Positions 25,187-33,534 of a stretch of 46,882 bases of DNA are shown here, in pieces (position 1 is the stretch's first letter; each line of letters begins with the position of its first letter). Source of the stretch: DASSTY01 sp035760645 (GTDB taxonomy: Bacteria > Gemmatimonadota > Gemmatimonadetes > Gemmatimonadales > GWC2-71-9); contig DASTSO010000120.1 of the NCBI GenBank assembly GCA_035760645.1, forward strand, positions 1 through 46,882, given 5' to 3'. The notes beneath the pieces were generated by a model. That model was not told the origin of the DNA. It did not search any database and was given only the letters and a program-made list of their open reading frames with translations. The position numbers and the translations under genes are program-made.

Positions 25187-26356
25187 ATGCCCCCCGGCGC
25201 TGCGCGCCCCTCGCTCTGGCAGCGCCTCTGGCGCCCGGCCGACCCCGTGATGGTGGACGCGGGCGCCGGCGGCGAGTTGCTCGTGGCGCGCGTGCGCCTG
25301 CTCCTCACGGGGATCCTGCTCGTGATCCCCGCGACCAACGTGCTGCTCGATCCGCGGATCGAGGAGAACTACGTCGGGCTCGGCGTCACCCTCCTGGCGC
25401 TCGCGCTCGCGCTCGTGCTCTTCCACCTCGTCAAGCGCGACGTCTTCCGGCCGTGGCTGCCGTTCCTCACGAGCGCGATGGACGTCACGCTCGTGAGCCT
25501 CGCGCTCGCGTCGTTCCTCGTGCTGGGCGCGCCGCACACGGCGGTGAACAGCAAGGTGCTGTTCGAGGTCTACTTCCTCGCCATCTTCGGGACCAGCCTG
25601 CGCTACGACGCGCGGGTGTGCGTCCTCACGGGGGCGCTCGCGATCCTCGAGTACGGGGCGATCGTCGCCTGGGCGGCGACGCACTGGCGGCTCAACGATC
25701 CGGTCTTCGCGCCCTTTCCCTACGGGATGTTCAGCTGGAACGCGCAGGGGGGCCGGCTCGTCATCCTCGCCGCGGCCGGCGTGCTGAGCACGACGATCGT
25801 GCTGCGCACGCAGCGGCTCCGGCACCTGTCGACGAGCGACCGGCTCACCGGGCTCTTCAACCGCGGCTACTTCGAGGCGCGCCTCGCCGCCGAGCTGAGC
25901 CGCGCGCGGCGCAGCGGCCAGCCGCTCTCGCTCGTCGTGGTGGACGTGGACCACTTCAAGCGCTTCAACGACCAGCACGGCCACCCCGCCGGCGACGTCG
26001 CGCTGCGGACGATCGGCACGCTGCTGCGCCACGCCGTGCGCCGCAGCGACATCGTGGCGCGCTGGGGCGGGGAGGAGTTCGTGCTCGTCTTCCCCGAGAC
26101 CGAGGCCGAGGCGACCTACGAGAAGCTGGAGCAGATCCGCCGCGCCGTGGCGCAGGCGCCGATCCGGCTCCCGCGCCAGCAGGGAACGGGGACGCTCACG
26201 ATCAGCGCCGGGATCGCCGCCTGGCCGCGCGATGCCGCGGGGATCGAGGAACTCCTCGCCGCCGCCGACGCGCGGCTCTTCGCCGCCAAGGCCGCCGGCC
26301 GCGACCGCGTCGTGCTGGGGTCCGTGCCGGCCGGAACGCTGTTAGCTTCCTCCTGA
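25187..26356 (+). CDS. membrane-bound diguanylate cyclase (GGDEF)
   Basis: 389 residues. The N-terminal half has about six hydrophobic helices (for example RLLLTGILLVIPATNVLL, VTLLALALALVLFHLV, MDVTLVSLALASFLVL) and no recognised sensor domain. The C-terminal GGDEF domain (about 215-375) starts DRLTGLFNRGYFE and carries the active GGEEF motif at 294-298. An RxxD product-inhibition site (Arg285-Asp288) sits exactly five residues upstream. It should make cyclic di-GMP from GTP and be feedback-inhibited. No EAL domain. ATG start 16 bases after the ETF-QO stop, so it may be read through from that gene. Confidence 0.9.
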   Translation: MPPGAARPSLWQRLWRPADPVMVDAGAGGELLVARVRLLLTGILLVIPATNVLLDPRIEENYVGLGVTLLALALALVLFHLVKRDVFRPWLPFLTSAMDVTLVSLALASFLVLGAPHTAVNSKVLFEVYFLAIFGTSLRYDARVCVLTGALAILEYGAIVAWAATHWRLNDPVFAPFPYGMFSWNAQGGRLVILAAAGVLSTTIVLRTQRLRHLSTSDRLTGLFNRGYFEARLAAELSRARRSGQPLSLVVVDVDHFKRFNDQHGHPAGDVALRTIGTLLRHAVRRSDIVARWGGEEFVLVFPETEAEATYEKLEQIRRAVAQAPIRLPRQQGTGTLTISAGIAAWPRDAAGIEELLAAADARLFAAKAAGRDRVVLGSVPAGTLLASS

Positions 26357-26404
26357 GGCGCCCGCGTCGTCGCGGGCGGCTCGTACCACGACCCAGGAGG
26401 ACGG

Positions 26405-26566
26405 ATGCCCGGCAAAGACCGCCAGAACGCGATCCGGCAGAACCGGAACGATCTCGATACCCACGACACGAACCCGCCCGACTACACCGCCGAGGAGCAG
26501 GTCCGCGGCCAGCGGCACCACCGCAACCTCCCGCACTCGGGGGACCGCAAGCCGAAGAACGGCTGA
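26405..26566 (+). CDS. hypothetical small hydrophilic protein, 53 residues
   Basis: A short frame beginning MPGKDRQNAIRQNRNDLD and ending SGDRKPKNG, preceded by a perfect AGGAGG four bases before the ATG and followed 37 bases later by a strong terminator hairpin. It is rich in Arg, Lys, Asn, His and Asp, with no hydrophobic core, transmembrane segment or signal. It is probably disordered and perhaps nucleic-acid- or stress-related, but I recognise no family. The ideal Shine-Dalgarno and the terminator placement are the main reasons to call it a gene. Confidence 0.65.
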   Translation: MPGKDRQNAIRQNRNDLDTHDTNPPDYTAEEQVRGQRHHRNLPHSGDRKPKNG

Positions 26567-26603
26567 GCCGCGCTCCACCGGACCCGGCGGGGCTCCGATA
26601 TAC

Positions 26604-26637
26604 GGACGGGACGACCACTTCGGTGGTCGTCCCGTCC
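26604..26637 (+). terminator. rho-independent-type hairpin with UUCG tetraloop
   Basis: A perfect 15-bp stem (GGACGGGACGACCAC paired with GTGGTCGTCCCGTCC) closed by C(TTCG)G, one of the most stable RNA tetraloops. The following bases are CTCGTTG, so the U-tract is weak. It ends the unit of the small 53-residue ORF and perhaps the ETF-QO/diguanylate-cyclase transcript. Confidence 0.85.
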
Positions 26638-26656
26638 CTCGTTGCGGGGCTGGTGC

Positions 26657-26670
26657 GTGATCCGCGTCAC
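26657..26670. promoter_or_regulatory. CRP/FNR-like palindrome GTGA-N6-TCAC (site 2)
   Basis: GTGATCCGCGTCAC lies between the terminator and the acyltransferase gene, about 106 bases before its ATG. A CATAGC hexamer (26709-26714) is centred about 48 bases downstream and could be the -10. The same dyad and similar spacing occur at sites 1 and 3. Confidence 0.5.
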
Positions 26671-26775
26671 GTCGTGCGATCCACAGGAGTGTCGGACCGC
26701 CGACACAGCATAGCGGCCGCGCCGGGGTGCTGGCCCCGGGGCGGAGCCCGTACGAATCTTGCGTCGGAGGCCGGC

Positions 26776-28107
26776 ATGACCGCCGCGAGCCGCGTGCCCG
26801 CCGATCTCCCGCCGAGCGCGCGCCCGAGCGAGCGCCCGAGCGCGCTCCGCATTCCGACGCTGGACGGGGTGCGGGGGCTCGCGATCCTCCTCGTCCTCTG
26901 CGGCCACCTGCTGGTGCTCCCCGCCACGGGGCTGCTCACCACCCTCCTCGCCCACCTCGCGCGCATCGGGTGGATCGGGGTGGACCTCTTCTTCGTCCTC
27001 TCCGGCTTCCTGATCACCGGGATCCTGGTGGACACGAAGGGCGACCACGGCTACTTCCGCAGCTTCTACCTGCGCCGCGCGCTCCGGATCTTCCCGCTCT
27101 ACTACGTCTTCCTCGCCGTCCTGACCGCCGTGGCGTTCTGGGCGGCACCCGCGCATGCGCCCGCGCGCGAGCTGCTCGCGCGGATCGGCTGGTACTGGAC
27201 GTACACGGTGAACATTCTGGTCGCACGGGCGGGAACGTGGGACGTGGCGCCGATGAACACCCTCCACCTCTGGTCGCTCGCGGTGGAGGAGCAGTTCTAC
27301 CTGGTGTGGCCGTTCCTCGTCTGGCTCACGCCGCGGCGCTGGCTGGGCCGGGTCTGCGTCGGCGCGCTCGCGCTGAGCTTCGTGCTGCGGGTGGGGCTGC
27401 GGCTCGCGGGGGCGCCGGCGGTCGCGCTCTACGCGCTCACGATCACGCACCTCGACCCGCTGGCGCTGGGCGGGCTCGCGGCGCTCGTCGTGCGCGCGCC
27501 GGGCGGGCTCGCGCGGCTCCGGCGCTGGCTGCCCGGGATGGCGGCGGGGAGCGCCGCGGGGATCGGCGCGATCGTCCTCACGGCGCGCGGCGTGGCGCCG
27601 AAGGACACCGCGGCGATGCAGACGATCGGCTATCCGGTGCTCGCCTGCTTCTGCGTGGCGCTCGTCGTCTCGGCGCTGGGTGCCGCGCTCGGCGCGCGGC
27701 GCGAGGCGCCCGCGCACGGGCGCCTCGAGCGCGGCGTGCTCGCGCTCTGGGCCTGCGCGCCGCTGCGCTACCTCGGCCGCCGCAGCTACGCGATCTATCT
27801 CCTCCACTTCCCGATCCTCTACGCCGCCACGCTCGCCGGCTTCACCGTGCCGCGCCTCGTCGGCGTGGGCGAGCCGCCGCTCGTCGCCCAGGCGATCTTC
27901 TTCGCCACGATCCTCGCCGTGACGCTGCTGGTCTCGGAGGCGTCGTGGCGCTGGCTGGAGACGCCGATGCTGCGCCTCAAGCGACGCTTCGAGACGCGGC
28001 CGCTCGAGACGCGGCCGCTCGAGACGCGGCCGCGGACCGAGGCGGCCCTCACGATCGCGCCGGCGCCCGTCCGGCCGGGCCGCCCTACGCCGCTCCCATC
28101 ACCTTGA
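26776..28107 (+). CDS. acyltransferase family 3 (OafA/YrhL-like) membrane protein
   Basis: 443 residues with about ten hydrophobic helices. Hallmarks of the family: an N-terminal IPTLDGVRGLAILLVLCGHLLVL with the catalytic-type His, WIGVDLFFVLSGFLITGIL, FYLRRALRIFPLYY, LWSLAVEEQFYLVWPFLVWL and YAIYLLHFPILY. Such enzymes transfer acetyl or other acyl groups to cell-surface glycans, and the acceptor cannot be predicted here. The cytoplasmic C-terminal tail contains three ETRPL-type pentapeptides encoded by a 15-bp direct repeat. The last 23 bases overlap, tail to tail, the end of yjbQ on the other strand. It follows a terminator and a CRP-like site, so it is probably its own transcription unit. 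Confidence 0.9.
   Translation: MTAASRVPADLPPSARPSERPSALRIPTLDGVRGLAILLVLCGHLLVLPATGLLTTLLAHLARIGWIGVDLFFVLSGFLITGILVDTKGDHGYFRSFYLRRALRIFPLYYVFLAVLTAVAFWAAPAHAPARELLARIGWYWTYTVNILVARAGTWDVAPMNTLHLWSLAVEEQFYLVWPFLVWLTPRRWLGRVCVGALALSFVLRVGLRLAGAPAVALYALTITHLDPLALGGLAALVVRAPGGLARLRRWLPGMAAGSAAGIGAIVLTARGVAPKDTAAMQTIGYPVLACFCVALVVSALGAALGARREAPAHGRLERGVLALWACAPLRYLGRRSYAIYLLHFPILYAATLAGFTVPRLVGVGEPPLVAQAIFFATILAVTLLVSEASWRWLETPMLRLKRRFETRPLETRPLETRPRTEAALTIAPAPVRPGRPTPLPSP
27991..28035 (+). repeat. three 15-bp direct repeats inside the acyltransferase gene
   Basis: Unit GAGACGCGGCCGCTC occurs twice exactly and a third time with the last two bases changed. It encodes ETRPLETRPLETRP in the C-terminal tail. 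Being in frame and outside the membrane core, the repeat number could vary between strains. Confidence 0.9.
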
Positions 28108-28507
28108 TGATCACCCGCTTGCGCCGCTGCCCGTCCCACTCGCCGTAGAACACCCGCTGCCAGGGGCCGAAGTCGAGCCGGCCGTCGGTGATCGGGACGA
28201 TCACCTCGTGGCCGATGGTGAGACTCCGCAGGTGCGCCGCCGCGTTGTCCTCGCCCGTCTCGTTGTGCCGGTAGCGCGCCGGGTCCCAGGGCGCGATCGT
28301 GTGCTCGAGCCAGTGCAGGATGTCGTGCCAGAGCCCGGACTCGTGGTCATTGACGAAGACCGAGGCGCTGATGTGCATCGCGCTCACGAGCACCATCCCC
28401 TCCCGCACCCCGCTCGCGTCCACCTGCGCCTGCACCTCGTCGGTGATGTCGATGATCTCCTGCCGGCGCTTCGTCTCGAACCAGAGATAGTGCGTGTGGC
28501 TCTTCAT
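28085..28507 (-). CDS. yjbQ: YjbQ/UPF0047 family protein
   Basis: 140 residues, the normal length of the YjbQ family. Motifs: ITDEVQAQVDASGVREGMVLV, HISASVFVNDHESGLWHDI, HNETGEDNAAAHLRSLTIGHEV and GRLDFGPWQRVFYGEWDG. E. coli YjbQ has weak thiamine-phosphate synthase activity, but its real role is unclear; the conserved His and Glu residues suggest metal binding. It is the last gene of the lysine/diaminopimelate operon, its start overlapping the dapD stop by four bases. It is convergent with, and overlaps by 23 bases, the acyltransferase gene. Confidence 0.9.
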   Translation of the reverse strand: MKSHTHYLWFETKRRQEIIDITDEVQAQVDASGVREGMVLVSAMHISASVFVNDHESGLWHDILHWLEHTIAPWDPARYRHNETGEDNAAAHLRSLTIGHEVIVPITDGRLDFGPWQRVFYGEWDGQRRKRVIIKVMGAA

Positions 28508-29358
28508 CGCAGCAGCTCCTCCAGCCGCACCGCCGTGTCCGTCTTCTCGTCCCGGTACTTCACGATCACCGGCGCGTAGAGGGCGATGCCGGCGCGCCGG
28601 CCCGCGCCCGAGGTGACGGGGCGGGTGCCGGGGACGACGACGGCGCCGGCGGGGATCTCGAGCGGGCGGTCGCCCGCGCGGCGGTAGACGCGGTCGTGGA
28701 CGAGGTCGAAGACGGCGGTGCCGCCGGTGAGGAGGACGCCGGGGGCGAGCACCGCGCGCTCGCGCACGATGGTGCCCTCGTAGACGCCGCAGTTGCCGCC
28801 CACCAGCACCTCGTCCTCGATGATCACCGGCAGCGCCCCCGCCGGCTCGAGCACGCCGCCGATCTGGGCCGCGGCGGACAGGTGCACGCGGCGGCCGATC
28901 TGGGCGCAGCTGCCCACGAGGGCGTGGCTGTCGATCATCGTCCCCTCGCCGACCCAGGCGCCGACGTTGACGTACATCGGCGGCATGCACACGACGCCGG
29001 GGGCGACGTAGGCGCCGTCGCGGATCGCGGAGCCGCCCGGGACGATGCGCACGCCGTCCTCGAGCCGCACGGGGCGGAGGGGATAGGTGTCCTTGTCGTA
29101 GAACGGAAAGGGCGCGTCCTCCGCCACCGGCACGATCCGGCCCAGGCGGAAGCCCAGCAGGATGCCGCTCTTGACCCACGCGTTCGCGCGCCAGCGCCCG
29201 TCGCCGTCGCGCTCGGCGGCGCGGACCTCGCCGCGGTTGAGCGCGCTCTTGAGCGCGGCGAACGCGGCGAACGCCTCCGCCTCTTCGCCCGCCGGGACAC
29301 CCGCGGCGTAGCGCTCGATGCGCGCGCGCAGCCCGTCGCGCGAGACCTCGTCGCTCAT
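28504..29358 (-). CDS. dapD: 2,3,4,5-tetrahydropyridine-2,6-dicarboxylate N-succinyltransferase (DapD)
   Basis: 284 residues (E. coli DapD 274). It commits tetrahydrodipicolinate to the succinylase branch of diaminopimelate/lysine synthesis, using succinyl-CoA. An N-terminal helical domain (to about 110; FPFYDKDTYPLRP) is followed by a left-handed beta-helix built from hexapeptide repeats (VGAWVGEGTMIDSHALVGS, IGRRVHLSAAAQIGGVLEP, VLVGGNCGVYEGTIV). Overlaps dapA and yjbQ by four bases each. A DapD here means the organism does not rely only on the direct dehydrogenase or LL-DAP-aminotransferase routes. Confidence 0.96.
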   Translation of the reverse strand: MSDEVSRDGLRARIERYAAGVPAGEEAEAFAAFAALKSALNRGEVRAAERDGDGRWRANAWVKSGILLGFRLGRIVPVAEDAPFPFYDKDTYPLRPVRLEDGVRIVPGGSAIRDGAYVAPGVVCMPPMYVNVGAWVGEGTMIDSHALVGSCAQIGRRVHLSAAAQIGGVLEPAGALPVIIEDEVLVGGNCGVYEGTIVRERAVLAPGVLLTGGTAVFDLVHDRVYRRAGDRPLEIPAGAVVVPGTRPVTSGAGRRAGIALYAPVIVKYRDEKTDTAVRLEELLR

Positions 29359-30263
29359 GCGCCCGCTCCCGCCGCGATCCCCGCCACCTCGAGCGCCGCC
29401 CGGAGCCGCTCGCGCGTCGCATCGCTCACCGCGACGAGCGGGAGGCGCAGGACGTCCTCGACGTGGCCCATCAGATGGAGCGCCGCCTTCACCGGGGCGG
29501 GATTCGTCTCGAGGAAGTTGGCGTCCATGAGCGGGAGCAGCCGGTAGTGCAGCGTGCGCGCCCCGGCGACGTCGCCGTCGAGCGCCAGGCGGATGAGCTC
29601 GGTCATGGCGCGCGGCGCCTCGTTCGAGGTGACCGAGACGAGCCCGTCGCCGCCCACCGCGACGACCGCGAGGGCGAGGTTGTCGTCGCCCGAGAGGAGC
29701 CGGAAGCCGGTGGGGCGGCCCCGGATGATCTTCATCATCTGCGCGAGGTCGCCGCTCGCCTCCTTGATCGCCACGATGTTGTCGTGTCCGGCGAGGCGGA
29801 GCGTCGTCTCCGCGGCGAGATTCACCGCGGTGCGGCCGGGCACGTTGTAGAGGCAGACGGGCGCGCGCGAGGCCTCGGCCACCGCGAGGAAGTGGCGGTA
29901 CAGCCCCTCCTGCGTCGGCTTGTTGTAGTAGGGCGTCGCGCTCAGGATGTAGTCCGCGCCGAGCGCCGCCATGCGGCGGGCCTCGTCGGCGGCGCGGGCG
30001 GTGTCGTTGCTCGTGGCCCCCGCCATGACGGGCACGCGCCCCGCCGCCGCTTCGAGCGTCGCGACGACGACGCGCTCGCGCTCCCTGGCGTCGAGCGTCT
30101 GCGCCTCGCCCGTCGAGCCGCAGGGGACGAGGAAGTCGATCCCCTCGGCGATCTGCCACTGCACCAGCGCCTTGAGCGCGAGGAAGTCCACCGCGCCGCC
30201 CGCGGTGAACGGCGTCACGAGCGCGGTGCCGCAGCCGCGGAGACCGCTCGATGAGGTCGTCAT
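29355..30263 (-). CDS. dapA: 4-hydroxy-tetrahydrodipicolinate synthase (DapA)
   Basis: 302-residue TIM-barrel aldolase that condenses pyruvate with aspartate semialdehyde. The Schiff-base lysine is Lys167 in VAIKEASGD, the catalytic tyrosine Tyr139 in LYNVPGRT, and PCGSTGEAQTL contains the conserved Ser-Thr. Overlaps dapB upstream and dapD downstream by four bases (ATGA), implying translational coupling. Confidence 0.97.
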   Translation of the reverse strand: MTTSSSGLRGCGTALVTPFTAGGAVDFLALKALVQWQIAEGIDFLVPCGSTGEAQTLDARERERVVVATLEAAAGRVPVMAGATSNDTARAADEARRMAALGADYILSATPYYNKPTQEGLYRHFLAVAEASRAPVCLYNVPGRTAVNLAAETTLRLAGHDNIVAIKEASGDLAQMMKIIRGRPTGFRLLSGDDNLALAVVAVGGDGLVSVTSNEAPRAMTELIRLALDGDVAGARTLHYRLLPLMDANFLETNPAPVKAALHLMGHVEDVLRLPLVAVSDATRERLRAALEVAGIAAGAGA

Positions 30264-31018
30264 GATTCACTCCCGGGTGCTTCGCCGCCGAACAGCATGT
30301 CTTCGAAGGTGACCACGCCGCGCCGCCCCGCCGCGCGCTGGGCCGCGAGCCACTCGGCGGCGGCGAGCGCGCCCGCGGCGAAGACGTCACGGCTGCGGGC
30401 GGTGTGCTCGAGCGAGACCGTCTCGAGCGGGGCGTCGTAGGCGAGGGTGTGGGTGCCGGGGACGTGCCCCGCGCGCACCGACGTGATGGGCACCGCGCGC
30501 GCGGGATCGCCCGCGCGGGCGGCCGCCTGAAGGGTGAGCGCGGTGCCCGACGGCGCGTCGAGCTTGGCGCGGTGGTGGACCTCGACGATGTAGGCGTCGA
30601 ACTCCGGCCGCCCGCGGAAGTGGCGCGCCAGGTCCCGCGCGGCGCGGAAGCAGAGCTGCGCGCCGATGGAGAAGTTGCTGGCGTAGAGGAGGAGCCCGTC
30701 GTGCGCCGCCACCGCGGCGCGCACCTCGTCGAGGCGCGCGTGCCAGCCCGTGGTGCCGGTCACCACGGGCACGCCGGTCGCGGCGAGCGCGAGCAGGTTT
30801 CCCGCGGCCGCCTCGGGGCGGGTGAACTCGATCGCGACATCCGCCTCCCCCAGCGCGCCGCGGTCGAGCGCCGCGCTGGCGAGCACGGCGCCGGCCGCGG
30901 AACGGTCGAGCACGGCGACCACCGCATGGCCGCGCTCCAGCGCGAGCCGCTCGACGGCTCGCCCCATCCGGCCATGCCCCACCAGCGCGAGGCGGAGCGC
31001 CGTCCGTGGCTCGCTCAT
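30260..31018 (-). CDS. dapB: 4-hydroxy-tetrahydrodipicolinate reductase (DapB)
   Basis: 252 residues (E. coli 273). Rossmann N terminus LALVGHGRMGRAVERLA for NAD(P)H, GTTGW in the middle, and the substrate/catalytic motif VEVHHRAKLDAPSGTAL. It reduces the DapA product to tetrahydrodipicolinate, which DapD then succinylates. Start overlaps the lysC stop by four bases. Confidence 0.96.
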   Translation of the reverse strand: MSEPRTALRLALVGHGRMGRAVERLALERGHAVVAVLDRSAAGAVLASAALDRGALGEADVAIEFTRPEAAAGNLLALAATGVPVVTGTTGWHARLDEVRAAVAAHDGLLLYASNFSIGAQLCFRAARDLARHFRGRPEFDAYIVEVHHRAKLDAPSGTALTLQAAARAGDPARAVPITSVRAGHVPGTHTLAYDAPLETVSLEHTARSRDVFAAGALAAAEWLAAQRAAGRRGVVTFEDMLFGGEAPGSES

Positions 31019-32385
31019 GCCGCGCCGCCTCCGCCGAAGAACGCCCGGTGCAGCCGCCGCACCACGTCGGCCCCCTCGCTCTCGCGCACGACGAAGGTCA
31101 TGTTGATCGCCGAGGCGCCCTGGCTCGTCATCTCGACGTTGGTGGGCGCCACGGCGGCGAAGATGCGCGCGGCGATCCCCGGCGTCTCGCGGAGCCCGAT
31201 GCCGACGACGCTGATGATCGCGCGGTCGTAGGCGACCTGCACCTCGCCCAGCGGGGCGAGGTCGCGCTTGAGCACGTCCACGCGGCTCGTCCCCTCGACG
31301 CTGAGCGAGACGCTCACCTCGCTCGAGGCGAGCACGTCGACCACGATCTCGTGCTTCTCGGTCACCTCGAAGAGCCGCCGCAGAAAGCCGTGGGCGCCGA
31401 GCATGCGCGGGGCGCGGACGTTGACGATCGTGACGCCGCGCTTCCAGTTGATCGAGCGCACCGGGGAGGCGCCCGCCTCGCGCAGCGCGCTCACCTGCGC
31501 GATCGTGCTCCCCGGGTGGCCGGGACAGGTCGAGTTGAGGATCGCGATCGGGATCCCGCGGTGCGCGAGCGGGAGCGCGGTCGCCGGGTGGAGCACCTTC
31601 GCGCCGAAGGTGGCGAGCTCGGCCGCCTCCTCGTAGCTCACCACCTCGAGCGGCCGCGCGTCGGGGACGATCCGCGGGTCGGCGGTCAGGAGGCCGCTCA
31701 CGTCGGTCCAGATCTCGACCCGTTCGGCGTCGAGCGCGGCGCCGAGGAGCGCGGCGCTGAAGTCCGAGCCGCCGCGGCCCAGGATGGTGGGCCGGCCGTC
31801 GGGGGTGGCGCCGATGAAGCCCTGGGTGACCGGGACGAGGCCCGCCTCGAGGAGGGCGGGGAAGCGCGCCCGCGCGCGCGTGCGGAGCTCCGTCTGATCG
31901 GGGCGCGCCTGCCCGAAATGGTCGTCCGTGACGAGGAGCGGCCGGACGTCCACCCACCCGGCCGGCACGCCCGACGCCTCGAGCGCGGCGGCGACGAGTG
32001 CGGAGCTCCAGAGCTCGCCGTGGCCCAGCGCGGCGTCGCGATCGGCCGGGGGGACGGTGGTGCCGAGCGAGGGGGCGAGCAGGGCGCGGAGCGCGTCGAT
32101 GCGCTCCCGGACCGCGCGCATCGCGCCCGCGCCGCCCGGCAGCTCCGCGGCGACCGCCTCGTGGCGCGCCAGGAGGGCGGCGAGCGCGTCGTCCACCGCC
32201 CGGGCGGGCTCGGGAGCGGCCGTGAGGCGCGTGAGGGCGACGAGCGCGTCGGTCACGCCGCTCAGCGCGCTCACTACGACGAGCGGCTGCTCGCCGCGGA
32301 CGTGGCGCGCGCGGACGATCTCGACGAGCCGCCCGATCGCCGCGGCGTCGCCGACCGAGGTGCCGCCGAACTTGCAGACGATCAT
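31015..32385 (-). CDS. lysC: aspartate kinase, monofunctional (LysC)
   Basis: 456 residues, close to E. coli LysC (449). It phosphorylates aspartate, the entry step of the lysine/methionine/threonine family. Signatures: VCKFGGTSVGDA at the N terminus, FIGATPDGRPTILGRGGSDF, and WTDVSGLLTADPRIVPDARPL. The last 150 residues or so hold two ACT domains (VNVRAPRMLGAHGFLRRLF and ISVVGIGLRETPGIAARIF), the usual feedback-binding region, so allosteric inhibition by an end product such as lysine is likely. 42 bases separate it from asd upstream. Confidence 0.95.
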   Translation of the reverse strand: MIVCKFGGTSVGDAAAIGRLVEIVRARHVRGEQPLVVVSALSGVTDALVALTRLTAAPEPARAVDDALAALLARHEAVAAELPGGAGAMRAVRERIDALRALLAPSLGTTVPPADRDAALGHGELWSSALVAAALEASGVPAGWVDVRPLLVTDDHFGQARPDQTELRTRARARFPALLEAGLVPVTQGFIGATPDGRPTILGRGGSDFSAALLGAALDAERVEIWTDVSGLLTADPRIVPDARPLEVVSYEEAAELATFGAKVLHPATALPLAHRGIPIAILNSTCPGHPGSTIAQVSALREAGASPVRSINWKRGVTIVNVRAPRMLGAHGFLRRLFEVTEKHEIVVDVLASSEVSVSLSVEGTSRVDVLKRDLAPLGEVQVAYDRAIISVVGIGLRETPGIAARIFAAVAPTNVEMTSQGASAINMTFVVRESEGADVVRRLHRAFFGGGGAA

Positions 32386-32427
32386 CGCACGCCCATCCGA
32401 CCGCTCATCCGACCCCTCATGCGCGGC

Positions 32428-33504
32428 TCATCCCCGCGGCACCCAGCCCTGCGCCACGAGCAGCTCGGCGTTCTGCACCGCGGCCCCGGCGGCGCCGCGC
32501 AGGGTGTTGTGGCCGAGAAGCGCGAGCCGCAGGTCGAGGAGCCGGCAGGGGCGCACGCGGCCCACCGTCACCGTCATCCCGCGCCCGCGCTCGAGGTCGA
32601 GCCGCGGCTGGGGCCGGTCGGCGCGCTCGTCCACCTCGACCGGCCGCGCGGGCGAGGACGGCAGCCCGCGCACGCTCGCGTGGCCCGTCCAGTCGCGCAG
32701 CACCGCGACCGCCTCCTCGGGCGTCGCCCGGCGCGCGAGACCCACCGAGACGACCTCGGTGTGGCCGTCGATCACCGGGACCCGGTTCGCGTGCGCGCTC
32801 ACCACCACGTCCGCCTCGGTGACGCCGGCGGCGTCGCCCTCGCCCGCGAGCGCCCCCAGGATCTTCCGCGTCTCGGTCTCGATCTTCTCCTCCTCGCCCC
32901 CGATGTGCGGGATCACGTTCCCGACGATGTCGAGCGAGGCGACGCCCGGGTAGCCCGCGCCCGACACCGCCTGCATCGTGGCGACGAACGCCCTGGTGAC
33001 GCCGAACGCCTGGTGCAGCGGCGCGAGCGCGAGGACGAGCGCGGCGGTGGAGCAGTTGGGGTTCGCCACCACGCCGCCGCGCCAGCCGCGCGCGCGCTGC
33101 TGCACGTGCAGGAGCGCGAGATGGTCGGCGTTCACCTCGGGGACGAGGAGCGGGACGTCGGGGTCCATGCGCAGGTTGCGCGTGTTGGTCACGACGTAGA
33201 CGCCCGCCGCGGCGAACCCCTCCTCGATCGGCCGCGCGACCGCGGCGTCGAGCGCGGAGAAGACGATCCGGACCGGCACCTCCAGCGGCGGCGTCGCGGG
33301 CCGCACGAGCATGCGCGCGACGGGCTCGGGAATCGGCGCCGGCTCGCGCCAGCGCGCCGCCTCGCCGTAGGGCCTGCCCGCGCTCGCCTCGCTCGCGCAC
33401 ACCGCCGCGATCTCGAACCACGGATGCTCGGCCAGGAGCCGCACGAACTTCTGCCCCACCGTGCCCGTGGCGCCCAGGATGCCGACGGGGATCTTCGCGC
33501 TCAT
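32428..33504 (-). CDS. asd: aspartate-semialdehyde dehydrogenase (Asd)
   Basis: 358 residues. NADPH-binding N terminus VGILGATGTVGQKFVRLL; active-site cysteine in VVANPNCSTAALVLAL; conserved GAGYPGVASLD, GNVIPHIGGEEEK and SAHANRVPVIDGHTE. The NPNCST motif and long insert-poor form match the archaeal/fungal-like branch of the family rather than the E. coli type (GNCT). It supplies the aspartate semialdehyde used by DapA. Lies 30 bases downstream of the M20 hydrolase gene. Confidence 0.95.
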   Translation of the reverse strand: MSAKIPVGILGATGTVGQKFVRLLAEHPWFEIAAVCASEASAGRPYGEAARWREPAPIPEPVARMLVRPATPPLEVPVRIVFSALDAAVARPIEEGFAAAGVYVVTNTRNLRMDPDVPLLVPEVNADHLALLHVQQRARGWRGGVVANPNCSTAALVLALAPLHQAFGVTRAFVATMQAVSGAGYPGVASLDIVGNVIPHIGGEEEKIETETRKILGALAGEGDAAGVTEADVVVSAHANRVPVIDGHTEVVSVGLARRATPEEAVAVLRDWTGHASVRGLPSSPARPVEVDERADRPQPRLDLERGRGMTVTVGRVRPCRLLDLRLALLGHNTLRGAAGAAVQNAELLVAQGWVPRG

Positions 33505-33534
33505 GTGCCCTTCGAGGCCGCCGTCACGTCGCGC

